44,388 nt of DNA from Chromatiales bacterium (lineage in GTDB: Bacteria; Pseudomonadota; Gammaproteobacteria; Steroidobacterales; GCA-2729495), in the NCBI GenBank assembly GCA_002729495.1, contig PBYE01000040.1, positions 1 through 44,388 on the forward strand, read 5' to 3'. Below the pieces are notes generated by a model. That model made no database searches, was not told the origin of the DNA, and worked only from the letters and a program-made list of their open reading frames with translations. The first letter of the stretch is position 1; each line of letters begins with the position of its first letter. Shown in pieces: positions 27,274 to 36,924 of the stretch. A program made the position numbers and the translations under genes.

Positions 27274-28407
27274 ATGACAGGCGACAACGCTTACACTGAA
27301 CTGGCAGCCGCCTCGGTCTGCGGACTGGCACCCTATGAGCCCGGCAAGCCGCCCGAGGCGCTTGAGCGTGAGTACGGCGTGCGTGATGCGATAAAGCTGG
27401 CGTCGAATGAAAACCCGTTTGGCGCGGCCGATTCGGTCAGGGCTGCGATGCGTGACGCTATAGACAATGTGCGCCTGTACCCGGACGGTGCGGGATTTGC
27501 CCTGTGCAAAGCGCTTTCCCAACATTTGGGCGTGGACCCGGCCCAGCTTACGCTGGGTAACGGATCTAACGATATCCTGGTGCTCCTTGCGGAATGTTTC
27601 CTGACACCGGAAACGTCTGCAGTTTATGACCGGTATTCATTCGTGGTGTATCGGCTGGCAGTGCAGGCCACCGGTGCCGAAGCAAGGATCGCGAGTTCCA
27701 ATGCGCCGGATCACGCGCAGCCCTTCGGGCATGACCTGGATGCCATGTTGGCACTGGTCGATGAAACGACGAGACTCGTATTTATTGCAAACCCTAATAA
27801 CCCGACCGGTACCTGGGTCGATAGCGAAATGCTGCACGATTTTCTCCGGGCTTTACCGGATCACGTGATTGCGGTAGTGGACGAGGCCTATTACGAGTAC
27901 GCGGTAGGCGAGGATTACCCCGACACGCTGACCTGGCTCGACCAGTTTCCGAACCTGGTCATACTCCGCACTTTCTCGAAGGCCTATGGACTTGCCGGGT
28001 TGCGGGTTGGTTACGGCATCAGCGCGCCCGGCATCGCTGAACTGCTGAATCGCGTGCGTCAGCCGTTTAATGTCAACAGTGTGGCGCAGGCGGCGGCTGT
28101 ACAGGCGCTCGCCGAACAGGATTGGGTGGAAAACTGCCGTGCCAACAACAGGCACTGTATGGATGGATTGCGCACAGGACTCGAAGCACTCGGTATCGCT
28201 TGTTTACCCTCGCGTGGAAATTTTTTGCTGGCATATGTTGGATCGCGTGCGGCCGACTGCAATGAATACCTGTTGCGGGCGGGAGTCATCGTGCGGCCGG
28301 TCGCTAACTACGGCCTGCCCGAATACCTGCGTATTACAGTAGGCGGAGAGCAGGATATTGCCTGCTTACTCGAAGCCCTGGCTGAGTTCATGGGCAAGGG
28401 CGCATGA
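27274..28407 (+). CDS. hisC: Histidinol-phosphate aminotransferase family enzyme (HisC2 type)
   Basis: A 377-residue PLP aminotransferase of fold type I with KLASNENPFGA (44-54), NPNNPTGTW, DEAYYEYA and the PLP lysine Lys236 in TFSKAYGLAGLRVGYG. RITVGG closes the active site. By sequence it is HisC. By context it may serve aromatic amino acids: HisC2 enzymes beside pheA/aroA often transaminate phenylpyruvate or hydroxyphenylpyruvate. Both roles are possible. It overlaps aroA by 4 bases (ATGA). In Pseudomonas a prephenate dehydrogenase gene or domain sits at this junction; none is present here. Confidence 0.9.
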   Translation: MTGDNAYTELAAASVCGLAPYEPGKPPEALEREYGVRDAIKLASNENPFGAADSVRAAMRDAIDNVRLYPDGAGFALCKALSQHLGVDPAQLTLGNGSNDILVLLAECFLTPETSAVYDRYSFVVYRLAVQATGAEARIASSNAPDHAQPFGHDLDAMLALVDETTRLVFIANPNNPTGTWVDSEMLHDFLRALPDHVIAVVDEAYYEYAVGEDYPDTLTWLDQFPNLVILRTFSKAYGLAGLRVGYGISAPGIAELLNRVRQPFNVNSVAQAAAVQALAEQDWVENCRANNRHCMDGLRTGLEALGIACLPSRGNFLLAYVGSRAADCNEYLLRAGVIVRPVANYGLPEYLRITVGGEQDIACLLEALAEFMGKGA

Positions 28408-29708
28408 CTGATCGCGCACGTATTGTTGCCAGTCCCGGTCGTGATGTGGCCGGCTCCATTCAGGTGCCCGGCGACAAGTCCATCTCTCATCGTGCACTGA
28501 TCCTCGGGGCCCTGGCCGAAGGCGAAACAGTCATCCGCGGGTTTCTGCCGGGCGAGGACTGCGTGGCCACGCTAAAAGCGCTGCGCCAGCTTGGTGTTGC
28601 GATTGACGACAGCGATCCTGAATGCATTCGGGTCCGGGGGGCCGGCCTGACCGGTTTGCAAGCGCCTGCTGAAGTGCTGGACCTGGGGAATTCGGGTACC
28701 GGGATGCGCTTGCTGGCCGGGGTGTTGGCGGGACAGGCTTTTGAGTCAGAACTCACCGGCGACGAGTCGCTACGCAGCCGGCCGATGGAGCGGGTAGCGG
28801 CGCCGCTGGGCCGGATGGGTGCCAGGATTATCAGTTCGGGCGGCTATCCGCCCCTGCACATTCAGGGCGGGGCGCTGAAACCGCTCTTTTACGAAAGTCC
28901 GGTGGCGAGTGCGCAGGTTAAATCGGCGGTATTACTCGCGGGGCTTTATGCCGACGGGACGACGCGCGTCGAGGAGCCTGGGGTCACGCGTGATCACACG
29001 GAGCGCATGCTCCAGACCTTTGGTGCAGACGTCATGTGCGGGGATCGCGCTGCCGAGGTACGCGGCCCGGCGCGGTTGACCGCGACAGAAATCGGGGTGC
29101 CCGGTGATTTTTCATCGGCCGCATTCGCGCTCGCGGCGGGTTGTCTTTCATCGAAGGGTCCGGTGGAAATTACCGGCGTCGGTATTAATCCGACACGCAC
29201 CGGTCTGCTCGAGATACTGAAATTGATGGGCGCGGACATAGCGATAACGGATGTAGCTACGCTCGGCTCGGAGCCCATCGCGACATTAACAGTCAATCCG
29301 GCAGCGCTAAAAGGCACGGAAATACCGCCGGAACTTGTGCCGCTCGCAATTGATGAGTTGCCGTTGGTATTTGCGCTGGCCGCCTGTGCCGGGGGCGAGA
29401 CGCGGGTGACCGGCGCAAAGGAACTGCGCCACAAGGAGAGCGACCGAATTGCCATCATGGCGATGGGTTTATCAAGCCTGGGGATAGAGGTGGACGAGTG
29501 GCCCGATGGTTTGTCGGTGAAGGGCGGCAGATTGCGCGGTGGCACCGTAAACAGTGCCGGTGATCATCGTGTAGCCATGGCGTTTTCCATCGCGGCGATG
29601 TGCGCAAGAGACACGATAGAAATCCTCGATACTGCTAATGTCGCCACCTCTTTCCCGGGTTATGTACCGCTGATGCAGTCGATCGGGCTGCAACTCGCCG
29701 AGGGTTGA
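28404..29708 (+). CDS. aroA: 3-phosphoshikimate 1-carboxyvinyltransferase (EPSP synthase), class II-like
   Basis: Joins PEP to shikimate-3-phosphate in the shikimate pathway. The 434 residues contain all four motifs I know as diagnostic of class II EPSP synthases: GDKS (23-26), SAQVK (169-173), RDHTE (196-200) and NPTR (262-265). RHKESDRI follows. At the glyphosate-discriminating position, Ala100 in the CP4 enzyme, this protein has Gly98 (NSGTGMRL), so tolerance cannot be assumed. It is a free-standing enzyme, not fused to TyrA as in Pseudomonas. It overlaps hisC and is followed closely by cmk. Confidence 0.97.
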   Translation: MTDRARIVASPGRDVAGSIQVPGDKSISHRALILGALAEGETVIRGFLPGEDCVATLKALRQLGVAIDDSDPECIRVRGAGLTGLQAPAEVLDLGNSGTGMRLLAGVLAGQAFESELTGDESLRSRPMERVAAPLGRMGARIISSGGYPPLHIQGGALKPLFYESPVASAQVKSAVLLAGLYADGTTRVEEPGVTRDHTERMLQTFGADVMCGDRAAEVRGPARLTATEIGVPGDFSSAAFALAAGCLSSKGPVEITGVGINPTRTGLLEILKLMGADIAITDVATLGSEPIATLTVNPAALKGTEIPPELVPLAIDELPLVFALAACAGGETRVTGAKELRHKESDRIAIMAMGLSSLGIEVDEWPDGLSVKGGRLRGGTVNSAGDHRVAMAFSIAAMCARDTIEILDTANVATSFPGYVPLMQSIGLQLAEG

Positions 29709-29724
29709 GGTTGTGGCCCGCTCC

Positions 29725-30405
29725 ATGAACCATTCCGTTCCGGTGATTGCCATCGACGGCCCGGGTGGCGCAGGCAAGGGCACGATCAGCCAGGCGGTCG
29801 CCAGCCGGCTGGGTTGGCACCTGCTGGACAGCGGCTCTCTTTACCGGGTAACGGCCTACGCGGCGCACGAGCGCGGTATCTCGCCGGGGGACAGCGAGGC
29901 CGTCAGCGAGGTTGCACGAGCCCTGGATGTGCGGTTCGAGCACAACGGGCCCGATATTCGTATTGTGCTTGAGGAAAACGATGTAAGTAATTCAATTAGA
30001 ACGGAAGAGGTAGGGAAAATGGCCTCCCTTGTTGCCGCCGATCCGGCCGTTCGACAGGCCCTGATCGACCGTCAGCGGGCTTTTGCACGCGCACCGGGTC
30101 TGGTTGCCGACGGCCGGGACATGGGAACCGTTGTTTTCAGCGATGCCGGACTCAAAATCTTTCTCACGGCGAGTGTGGAAGAGCGGGCCCGGAGGCGTTA
30201 TAAGCAGTTGAAAGACAAGGGAATGGATGTTAGTCTGCCCGCCCTTTCAAGGGATATGAAAGAGCGTGACCGGCGAGACTCAGAACGATTGGTTGCGCCG
30301 CTTCGGGCAGCAGATGATGCCCGGGTGCTGGATTCGACGGAACTTGCGATCCCGGAAGTGGTTGATTTGGTCATTTCCTGGCGTAACGAGGTGTTTCCCC
30401 TTTAG
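29725..30405 (+). CDS. cmk: Cytidylate kinase
   Basis: Phosphorylates CMP and dCMP with ATP. The P-loop GPGGAGKGT lies at 12-20, with DSGSLYR and the NMP-binding [10 protein letters not shown] further on. RARRRYKQL marks the lid. I prefer the ATG at 29725 (226 residues), which leaves the usual short lead before PVIAIDG. A GTG at 29713 is in frame and possible, but the only GAGG upstream lies too close to it. It sits between aroA and rpsA, the standard gammaproteobacterial order, and is followed by an intrinsic terminator. Confidence 0.96.
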   Translation: MNHSVPVIAIDGPGGAGKGTISQAVASRLGWHLLDSGSLYRVTAYAAHERGISPGDSEAVSEVARALDVRFEHNGPDIRIVLEENDVSNSIRTEEVGKMASLVAADPAVRQALIDRQRAFARAPGLVADGRDMGTVVFSDAGLKIFLTASVEERARRRYKQLKDKGMDVSLPALSRDMKERDRRDSERLVAPLRAADDARVLDSTELAIPEVVDLVISWRNEVFPL

Positions 30406-30445
30406 ACAGACAAGAAACAAGGGGTTATGACACTGGAGATAGGGT

Positions 30446-30477
30446 CCGGCCGACAGCGATGTCGACCGGTTTTTTTT
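30446..30477 (+). terminator. Intrinsic terminator after cmk
   Basis: Stem CCGG-c-CGACA / TGTCG-a-CCGG (30446-30455 and 30460-30469) with a gcga tetraloop and one mismatch, then eight T. It would end the hisC-aroA-cmk message 71 bases before the rpsA ATG, implying that rpsA also has its own promoter or is attenuated here. Confidence 0.85.
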
Positions 30478-30548
30478 AACAGAAAGACTGACCAACGTTA
30501 GTTGCCAGTCTAAATAACACGGGCCCACCGGAAGGTGGAATTATTTTA

Positions 30549-32225
30549 ATGTCAGAAAGTTTTGCAGAGCTGTTTGAGCAAAGTCTTGCCAGCGGCCAGA
30601 TCAAGTCCGGAACCATTCTTACCGGCAGCGTAATCGAAGTTTCTAATGAGGTCGTCATCGTAAGTGCCGGCCTTAAATCCGAGGCCGTTATTCCCGCCAG
30701 CCAGTTCCGTGATGAAAACGGTGAACTGGAAGTTGAGGTAGGCGACGAAGTCGAAGTTGCACTGGATGCAGTCGAAGACGGTTCCGGTGAAACACGCCTG
30801 TCACGTGAACGTGCCAAGCGTGCCCGCACGTGGACGATGCTCGAAGATGCCTACGAAAAGTCCGAAATAATCACAGGCATTATCAACGGTCGCGTCAAGG
30901 GTGGCTTCACGGTCGAAATCGACTTTGTCCGGGCGTTCCTGCCGGGGTCGCTGGTAGATGTCAGGCCGGTGCGCGATCCGTCTTACCTGGAAGGTAAGCC
31001 GCTCGAATTCAAGGTCATCAAGCTTGATCAGAAGCGCAACAACGTCGTAGTTTCACGTCGTGCGGTTGTCGAAGATGAATACAGTGCAGAGCGTGATGAA
31101 CTTCTAAAGACTTTGGAGGAAGGCGCAACCGTCAAGGGTGTGGTCAAGAATCTTACCGATTACGGTGCGTTCGTTGACCTCGGCGGTATCGACGGTCTGC
31201 TGCATATTACCGATATGGCGTGGAAACGCGTTAAGCACCCATCTGAAGTTGTGAACGTGGGTGATGAAATTGATGTGAAGGTGTTGCGTTTCGATCGCGA
31301 GAAAACCCGCGTGTCGCTCGGCATCAAGCAGCTTGGTGCGGATCCGTGGCAGGCAATTGCACGCCGCTATCCACCGACTACCCGGATGTTCGGTAAGGTT
31401 ACGAATATTGCTGACTACGGCTGTTTCGTAGAGATTGAAGAGGGCGTTGAAGGCCTGGTGCACGTTTCCGAGATGGACTGGACCAACAAGAACGTCAACC
31501 CGTCCAAGGTTATACAGGTCGGTGATGAAGCCGAGGTTATGGTCCTCGAAATAGACGAAGAGCGCCGGCGTATTTCGCTGGGGCTGAAACAGTGCCAGGC
31601 GAATCCCTGGGCCGAATTTTCGTCATTGTACAAGAAGGGCGATACCGTTAGCGGCACGATCAAATCGATTACCGATTTCGGTATTTTCATCGGATTGCCC
31701 GGTGGCATCGACGGACTCGTACACCTGTCTGATATTTCCTGGGATATCCCGGGCGAAGAAGCCGTACGTAACTACAAGAAGGGCGAAGAGGTCGAAACCA
31801 CGGTTTTGGCAATTGACCCGGAGCGCGAACGTATCTCGCTGGGCGTGAAGCAACTGGATCAGGATCCGTTGTCTCTTTTCCTGGCCGAGCATCCGAAGGG
31901 CAGTATCATTAAGGGTACCGTCAAAGAGGTTGATGTACGTGGCGCCATTGTGAACCTTGCCGATGGTATTGATGGCCAGTTGCGTGCATCAGAACTATCG
32001 CGCGAGCGCGTGGAAGATGCGCGCACCGTGCTGAAAGAAGGCCAGGAAATTGAAGCCCGATTTATCAGTATCGATCGCAAGAATCGTGTTATATCGCTGT
32101 CTATTAAGGCAAAAGAAGCCCACGAAGAAGCCGAGGCTATGCAGAGCTATAAATCCGAGACTGAATCGGCATCGGGTACAACGCTGGGTGATCTACTGAA
32201 AGAACAAATGAGCGACGACGCGTAG
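30549..32225 (+). CDS. rpsA: 30S ribosomal protein S1
   Basis: Binds mRNA and delivers it to the 30S subunit. The 558 residues hold six S1 OB folds (roughly 20-87, 105-171, 190-260, 277-347, 364-434, 450-520). The central repeats show [39 protein letters not shown] and [21 protein letters not shown] strong GGAAGGTGGA lies before the ATG at 30549. In E. coli S1 represses its own synthesis through leader structures; the region 30478-30548 could serve that way, but I cannot show it. ihfB follows after 76 bases. Confidence 0.99.
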   Translation: MSESFAELFEQSLASGQIKSGTILTGSVIEVSNEVVIVSAGLKSEAVIPASQFRDENGELEVEVGDEVEVALDAVEDGSGETRLSRERAKRARTWTMLEDAYEKSEIITGIINGRVKGGFTVEIDFVRAFLPGSLVDVRPVRDPSYLEGKPLEFKVIKLDQKRNNVVVSRRAVVEDEYSAERDELLKTLEEGATVKGVVKNLTDYGAFVDLGGIDGLLHITDMAWKRVKHPSEVVNVGDEIDVKVLRFDREKTRVSLGIKQLGADPWQAIARRYPPTTRMFGKVTNIADYGCFVEIEEGVEGLVHVSEMDWTNKNVNPSKVIQVGDEAEVMVLEIDEERRRISLGLKQCQANPWAEFSSLYKKGDTVSGTIKSITDFGIFIGLPGGIDGLVHLSDISWDIPGEEAVRNYKKGEEVETTVLAIDPERERISLGVKQLDQDPLSLFLAEHPKGSIIKGTVKEVDVRGAIVNLADGIDGQLRASELSRERVEDARTVLKEGQEIEARFISIDRKNRVISLSIKAKEAHEEAEAMQSYKSETESASGTTLGDLLKEQMSDDA

Positions 32226-32301
32226 AACATCGCGGGAGTGGGGGACGCCAACCTCGCTGTTCCGCATAACAAGCTGATGCGAAAGGGAGTGGCAACCGGG
32301 T

Positions 32302-32604
32302 ATGACCAAATCTGAACTGATCGAAGTCATCGCGCGCAAGCAAAAGCATCTACCCGCTAAGGATGTTGAGCTTGCGGTTAAACACCTTCTGGAGCTGATG
32401 AGCGGCTTCCTTGCCGATGGGGAACGCATCGAAATACGCGGTTTCGGAAGTTTTTCGCTACATTTTCGTCCCCCGCGTATGGGGCGTAACCCGAAGACCG
32501 GTGATGCCGTGGCCCTGTCCGGCAAATACGTACCTCATTTCAAACCGGGCAAGGAACTGCGCGAGCGGGTAAATTCCAGCCGCGAGCTGCCTATCAAGAA
32601 CTAG
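32302..32604 (+). CDS. ihfB: Integration host factor beta subunit
   Basis: DNA-bending nucleoid protein that pairs with IhfA. It has 100 residues with the HU/IHF fold. [23 protein letters not shown] opens the helical part. [31 protein letters not shown] forms the DNA-gripping arms, with the NPKTG tip whose proline intercalates. The beta subunit assignment follows from rpsA synteny and the RGFGSF form. An AAGGGAG stretch precedes the ATG. A terminator follows 52 bases after the stop. Confidence 0.98.
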   Translation: MTKSELIEVIARKQKHLPAKDVELAVKHLLELMSGFLADGERIEIRGFGSFSLHFRPPRMGRNPKTGDAVALSGKYVPHFKPGKELRERVNSSRELPIKN

Positions 32605-32656
32605 AATGCGGTTCGTAGCCCTTGCGGCTGCGTTCCCGTCTTTGCTTTACAATGAA

Positions 32657-32688
32657 CCCTGAGCCAGTTGCCGGCTCAGGGTTTTTTT
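32657..32688 (+). terminator. Intrinsic terminator after ihfB
   Basis: A perfect 9-base stem CCCTGAGCC / GGCTCAGGG (32657-32665 and 32673-32681) with loop agttgcc, then seven T. It separates rpsA-ihfB from lapA-lapB. Confidence 0.93.
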
Positions 32689-32755
32689 GTTGTGCTCGGG
32701 CAGGTGATGGTGCAAGAGGCGCCATACCGTCCGACCTGTATGTCCGGGTAAACCG

Positions 32756-33052
32756 ATGGTTCGCTTTGCTACTTTTATAGTTGTCATCCTGTTCACGTTC
32801 CTCGTTGCTGTTGTTTTTGCGGCGATTAACCCCGAGCCCATGTCACTTGACCTGGCCTTTGCCGAGTTCCAGGTGAAGACTTCCCTGGCCCTGCTGGCGT
32901 TTCTTGCTGCGGGCTGGGTGTTTGGTGTGTTGTGTGCCGGTCTCCTGATGTTAAAGATGCTGAGTGAGCGGCGTCAGTTGCGGAAATCACTGCGGCTGGC
33001 AGAAGCCGAAGTGAAGTCCCTCCGCAGCATGCCCATGCAAGATGCCCACTGA
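32756..33052 (+). CDS. lapA: Lipopolysaccharide assembly protein A
   Basis: A 98-residue inner-membrane protein with two hydrophobic helices (about 5-23 and 42-66), separated by the NPEPMSLDLAFAEFQVKTSLALL segment typical of LapA (YciS). A cytoplasmic coiled tail rich in Arg, Glu and Leu follows. With LapB it coordinates LPS assembly and LpxC turnover. It overlaps lapB by 11 bases. The pair sits after rpsA-ihfB as in other gammaproteobacteria. Confidence 0.92.
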   Translation: MVRFATFIVVILFTFLVAVVFAAINPEPMSLDLAFAEFQVKTSLALLAFLAAGWVFGVLCAGLLMLKMLSERRQLRKSLRLAEAEVKSLRSMPMQDAH

Positions 33053-34238
33053 GTCAACTTTCCTCCTCGCAGGACTGTTTTTCGTAGCCGCGGCTCTCGG
33101 CTACTTTTTCGCAGTCTTTGGTGACGATGATGATGAGGATGATGAACTGGCCAAGGGTCAGTTAAACGCGGACTACATCAAGGGCCTCAATTTTCTGCTG
33201 AACGAACAACCGGACCAGGCGCTCGAAGTTTTTATGCGCATGGTCGAGGTTGACGACGAAACCCTGGAAACACATTTTGCTCTTGGCAGCCTGTTCCGGC
33301 GGCGGGGTGAATTGAATCGCGCCATCCAGATCCACCAGAATATAATTGCGCGACCAAACCTGAGCGTGGTGCATCGGGAACAGGCGATGGTGTCGCTGGC
33401 GGAAGACTATCTCAGCGCCGGACTGTTTGATCGTGCCGAGAAGCTCTACAAGGACCTGCGTGAGTCCACCGAACACGGGGTGCGCGCTTTGCACAAGCTG
33501 ATTCGTATCCATGAGGCCACGCAGGACTGGGCGCCGGCGATCGAAGTCTACCAGGCCCTCAAGAAAATCGATCCCGATGCGGGCGAAGACGGGCGTGTCG
33601 CCCATTACTACTGCGAACTTGCAGAACAGGCGGCCCTGGATCGCGATTTTCCGCGTGCACGCGAGTTACTGAAAAAAGCCGGCAGCGGCCGTCATGGCGC
33701 TGACCGGGTGCGGCTGGTACTTGCCGGACTGGCACAGGAGACTGGTGATCACAAAGAGGCGATCAAGATATATCGACAGGTCATGAAGCATCAGCCACGC
33801 CTGATTGCCGAAGTGGTGCCACGGCTGGCGGAAAGTTGTCGCGCGATTGATGACCAGGACGCGCTGACCAGGAGCCTGAAAGAGCTGCGCAAGGGTGGCA
33901 GCGATAGCGGCAAGGCGATAGCGCTGGCGACCGTTTACGATCCGCAGATTGTCAATGAGACAGCACTGGAATGCCTGCGTGACTATGTACTTGCAGACGA
34001 CGTGCTCGGCAATCTCGTCGATACGGCCAGTCTCGAGGAAGGCGACCTGTCGGATCAGCGGGCCGCGCTGGAGAAAGTTCGCGAAGGCCTGGGTGCATTC
34101 GTATCGCAGTCCCACCGTTACCGCTGCACCGAGTGTGGTTACGTAACCAGCCAGTTGATATGGCAGTGCCCCACATGTCGTTCGTGGGAAACCGTGTCAC
34201 CCGCCGTGCAACTCAGCGTGGAGACGCCGGTCGCCTGA
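33042..34238 (+). CDS. lapB: Lipopolysaccharide assembly protein B
   Basis: Membrane-anchored TPR protein (YciM) that in E. coli works with FtsH to degrade LpxC and so sets LPS synthesis. The 398 residues begin with a membrane helix (about 4-24) and an acidic patch, DDDDEDDE. About nine TPR units (40-320) follow, then a rubredoxin-like zinc site of four cysteines, Cys362, Cys365, Cys376 and Cys379 (CTEC, CPTC). All expected elements are intact. A small hairpin (TTTCCG / CGGAAA) lies just past the stop. Confidence 0.97.
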   Translation: MPTESTFLLAGLFFVAAALGYFFAVFGDDDDEDDELAKGQLNADYIKGLNFLLNEQPDQALEVFMRMVEVDDETLETHFALGSLFRRRGELNRAIQIHQNIIARPNLSVVHREQAMVSLAEDYLSAGLFDRAEKLYKDLRESTEHGVRALHKLIRIHEATQDWAPAIEVYQALKKIDPDAGEDGRVAHYYCELAEQAALDRDFPRARELLKKAGSGRHGADRVRLVLAGLAQETGDHKEAIKIYRQVMKHQPRLIAEVVPRLAESCRAIDDQDALTRSLKELRKGGSDSGKAIALATVYDPQIVNETALECLRDYVLADDVLGNLVDTASLEEGDLSDQRAALEKVREGLGAFVSQSHRYRCTECGYVTSQLIWQCPTCRSWETVSPAVQLSVETPVA

Positions 34239-34348
34239 TATTTCCGGCAATTCTCGTCGGAAACATCACTCTACACAGCGAAGCAGACTACCTAGGATCA
34301 AGTCGACCGGGCACACGCCCGTTTATTGATCTATTGAAAAGGTGAGTC

Positions 34349-34621
34349 ATGCGTCTATTGAATATTCGTGCACTACTGGCAGGTATGGCCGGCGTGCTGT
34401 TTCCTGTAATGCTGCTGGCAGGACCCGTCAACGTGAATACGGCCGATGCCGAATCCATTTCCACCGAACTGAAAGGTGTCGGCCTTGCGAAAGCCAGGGC
34501 GATCGTTGCCTACCGTGGCGAGCACGGCACTTTCGCGGCCCCGGAGGAATTGCTCAGGGTAAAGGGCATTGGTCCGAAGGTGCTCAGGGACAACCTGGAC
34601 AATATCCTGGTTGAAGACTAA
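34349..34621 (+). CDS. Secreted ComEA-like helix-hairpin-helix protein
   Basis: A 90-residue exported protein: a signal peptide of about 25 residues (MRLLNIRALLAGMAGVLF onward, cleavage near LAG) followed by a single helix-hairpin-helix pair. VNVNTADAESISTELKGVGLAKARAIVAYR and LRVKGIGPKVLRDNLDNIL are the two hairpins. This is the ComEA DNA-binding domain, which in competent bacteria takes up DNA in the periplasm. Many gammaproteobacteria carry such short forms with unknown roles. It sits alone between lapB and galU, with no competence genes nearby. A GGGGCCG / CGGCCCC inverted repeat after the stop lacks a T-run. Confidence 0.9.
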   Translation: MRLLNIRALLAGMAGVLFPVMLLAGPVNVNTADAESISTELKGVGLAKARAIVAYRGEHGTFAAPEELLRVKGIGPKVLRDNLDNILVED

Positions 34622-34704
34622 ACCCGGCGGGGCCGGTTCGGTTTTGTGATCGGCCCCAACCGGTTATTATCCCCAGCGTCTGATTAGGAATGCCGGGGAT
34701 AGGA

Positions 34705-35559
34705 ATGCCCAAACCTGTAAGAACGGCCGTTTTTCCCGTAGCGGGACGCGGCACGCGGTTTTTGCCCGCGACCAAGGCGGTGCCCAAGGAAATGCTGCCG
34801 GTCGTGGATAAGCCCCTTATTCAGTACGCCGTTGAAGAAGCCGTCGCCGCCGGTGCAACGCGGCTCGTATTCATTACCCACAGCAGTAAGGGGGCGATCG
34901 AGTCTCACTTCGACGGCCACGACGAACTGGAAGGAGCGCTGGCCGATTCCGGCAAACAGGACATCCTGGCCGCGGTGCAGGGCATCCTGCCCGACGGTGT
35001 GAGCTGTGACTATGTCCTGCAGGGCGATCCGCTGGGGCTGGGTCATGCGGTCCTGTGCGCGCGGGAGGTCGTCGGTGACGAGCCTTTTTACGTGCACTTG
35101 CCAGACGACCTGATCCTGTCGGACCAGGGCTGCCTGTCGCAGCTGAATGATCACTACCAGGCGACCGGCGGCAGTTGTGTTGCCGTGGAAGAGATTCCGC
35201 CGGAGAAAACATCCAGCTACGGCGTTGCCGCAGTGGGCAGCGATTACCGGATCAGCGAAATAGTCGAAAAGCCGCAGCCGGACGTTGCGCCCTCGAACCT
35301 TGGTGTCGTGGGGCGTTATCTCCTGACCCCGGCAATTTTCACTATGCTCGAAAAAACCGGGCAGGGCTCGGGCGGTGAAATCCAGCTGACCGACGGAATT
35401 GCCTCGCTGATGGACGAAGAAGCGGTATATGCAACCGCGTTTAAGGGCACCCGGTACGATTGCGGCGACAAACTCGGTTACATTATGGCCAATATCGACT
35501 TTGCTTTAGAGCGCGATGATCTGGCCGAAGGGTTAAGAGCACACCTGGCTGCGCTGTAG
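34705..35559 (+). CDS. galU: UTP-glucose-1-phosphate uridylyltransferase
   Basis: Makes UDP-glucose from UTP and glucose-1-phosphate for surface polysaccharide synthesis. The 284-residue product has the nucleotide-binding FPVAGRGTRFLPATKAVPKEMLPVVDKP, GLGHAVLCAREVVGDEPFYVHLPDD and the sugar-binding EIQLTDGIASLM. A start at 34690 adds five residues. I chose 34705 because a GGGGA stretch lies at a workable distance before it. The two ATGs sit in a short direct repeat (AGGAATGCC). A TATTAT box at 34665-34670 could be the -10. Confidence 0.96.
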   Translation: MPKPVRTAVFPVAGRGTRFLPATKAVPKEMLPVVDKPLIQYAVEEAVAAGATRLVFITHSSKGAIESHFDGHDELEGALADSGKQDILAAVQGILPDGVSCDYVLQGDPLGLGHAVLCAREVVGDEPFYVHLPDDLILSDQGCLSQLNDHYQATGGSCVAVEEIPPEKTSSYGVAAVGSDYRISEIVEKPQPDVAPSNLGVVGRYLLTPAIFTMLEKTGQGSGGEIQLTDGIASLMDEEAVYATAFKGTRYDCGDKLGYIMANIDFALERDDLAEGLRAHLAAL

Positions 35560-35583
35560 TTCAAGGAAAAAAAGTGGGGGAGC

Positions 35584-36435
35584 ATGACTGACAGCGATTT
35601 TAGCGTTACCCCTTGCACGGGCGGCCTGGGCGCCTTCGTGTCCGGCATTGATCTGTCCGTGCCGCTTGATGATTCACGATTCAACGCCCTGTACGCTGCA
35701 TGGCTCGAATACTGTGTGCTGATTTTCCGTGACCAGTCGCTTACGCCGGCTACCCAACTCGTGCTTGCTCGCCGCTTCGGTACATCCATGGAGAAACTGG
35801 AATTTATTCCCGCGCATCCTGACTACGAAGACGTTCAGGTTATCAGTACCAATCCGGACTGGAAACCGCAACTGTTCATTGATTGGCACACGGATGTTAG
35901 CTGGAAAGAAGTACCGACCCTGGGCGCTATTTTGTATTGCCTCGAACGGCCGGAAGGCGCCGGCGACACCCTGTGGGCCAACATGTGTGCCGTCTACGAT
36001 GCCCTGTCGGAACCGATGCAGAAATTCCTGGAAGGGTTAACCGGTGTGCATGACGGGTTGTTCGGACGCGAGGCCTCGATGATCGCGTCAATGGGCGCCA
36101 AGGCTTTCCAGGCGGCGCGCGAAGCCTATCCTCTTGTCGAGCATCCGCTGGTCGCTGTGCATCCGGAAACCGGGCGACATGTGCTGTACGTGAATCCGTT
36201 GTTCCTGAGCCATATCAAGGAACTCGGGCGGGAAGAAAGCGATGCCTTGCTAAGCTGTTTTTATAAACTGAGCGAACAACCAGAATTTCAATGTCGTTTG
36301 CAATGGGAACCGGGAACCGTTGCGCTTTTTGATAACTGTTCCACAATACATAAGGTTGTAAATGACTTTTGGCCGCGCGAGCGTACGATGCATCGCATAG
36401 CAATCAATGCCGAAAACCGCCCGCAGGGTGTTTGA
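35584..36435 (+). CDS. TauD/TfdA family Fe(II)/2-oxoglutarate dioxygenase
   Basis: A 283-residue non-haem iron dioxygenase of the taurine dioxygenase family. The iron triad is His102 and Asp104 (WHTDVSW) and His256 (STIHKVVND). Arg271 (MHRIAI) is the likely 2-oxoglutarate salt-bridge residue. The N-terminal GLGAFVSGIDLSVPLDD matches the family. The substrate cannot be read from sequence; taurine, other sulfonates and aryloxyalkanoates are handled by relatives, and no sulfonate transporter lies nearby. It is 24 bases after galU with GGGGGAG before the ATG. It converges with the DUF3237 gene. Confidence 0.9.
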   Translation: MTDSDFSVTPCTGGLGAFVSGIDLSVPLDDSRFNALYAAWLEYCVLIFRDQSLTPATQLVLARRFGTSMEKLEFIPAHPDYEDVQVISTNPDWKPQLFIDWHTDVSWKEVPTLGAILYCLERPEGAGDTLWANMCAVYDALSEPMQKFLEGLTGVHDGLFGREASMIASMGAKAFQAAREAYPLVEHPLVAVHPETGRHVLYVNPLFLSHIKELGREESDALLSCFYKLSEQPEFQCRLQWEPGTVALFDNCSTIHKVVNDFWPRERTMHRIAINAENRPQGV

Positions 36436-36444
36436 TTGCCCGGA

Positions 36445-36918
36445 CTAGTCGACCGCGAATACCCGGATCCTCACGCCGTCCTTATCACGAATCCCGAAGC
36501 CGATAAACACACGTCGCGCGAGTTCCGGGTAGTGTCCCTCGGGTACCTCGAAGCGGGGAGTAGTACGGAAGTAGTACTCGTCGGGTGATACCGCTTCACC
36601 CCGCACGAACTTTTCGGCTACTTCAGGTGACTGGTCCCGGTAACCGACGCTGTCGGTCTTGATCAGCACACCGTCACTCGTCTTGAGCATGGCAGTGACA
36701 TCAATTTCCGCCACACCATCTTCGCGGATGAGCTGCCAGTCCGCCCCGACGGGCAGTACCTCACCCGATGCATACGGCCCCTCAAATGTGCCGCCCGTGA
36801 TCGCGAAGATTACGCGGCGGCCATGCTGTGTTTTGCCCATATCCAGGGGCGGGAGTGCGACCTCGGCTGCCAGGTCGAAGTAGTGGGTGAGGGAAGGGGT
36901 AACGTCACTGGAAGTCAT
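36445..36918 (-). CDS. DUF3237 (UPF0311) family protein
   Basis: A 157-residue protein of the DUF3237 beta-barrel family, function unknown. Landmarks are GRRVIFAITGGTFEGPYASG (33-52), LPVGADWQLIREDGVAEIDV (55-74), the T-x-DG-x-x-I segment (TSDGVLIKTD), and the ending FIGFGIRDKDGVRIRVFAVD. No catalytic residues are established for the family. On the coding strand an extended -10 (TGC-TAAAGT, 36925-36933) ends 6 bases before the ATG, suggesting a leaderless or nearly leaderless message. It lies 36 bases downstream of a small unknown gene on the same strand. Confidence 0.85.
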   Translation of the reverse strand: MTSSDVTPSLTHYFDLAAEVALPPLDMGKTQHGRRVIFAITGGTFEGPYASGEVLPVGADWQLIREDGVAEIDVTAMLKTSDGVLIKTDSVGYRDQSPEVAEKFVRGEAVSPDEYYFRTTPRFEVPEGHYPELARRVFIGFGIRDKDGVRIRVFAVD

Positions 36919-36924
36919 CGGCGC

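Noticed and set aside
34629-34657. Terminator after the ComEA-like gene
   Set aside because: The GGGGCCG/CGGCCCC stem has a long loop and is not followed by a T-run, so I did not list it.
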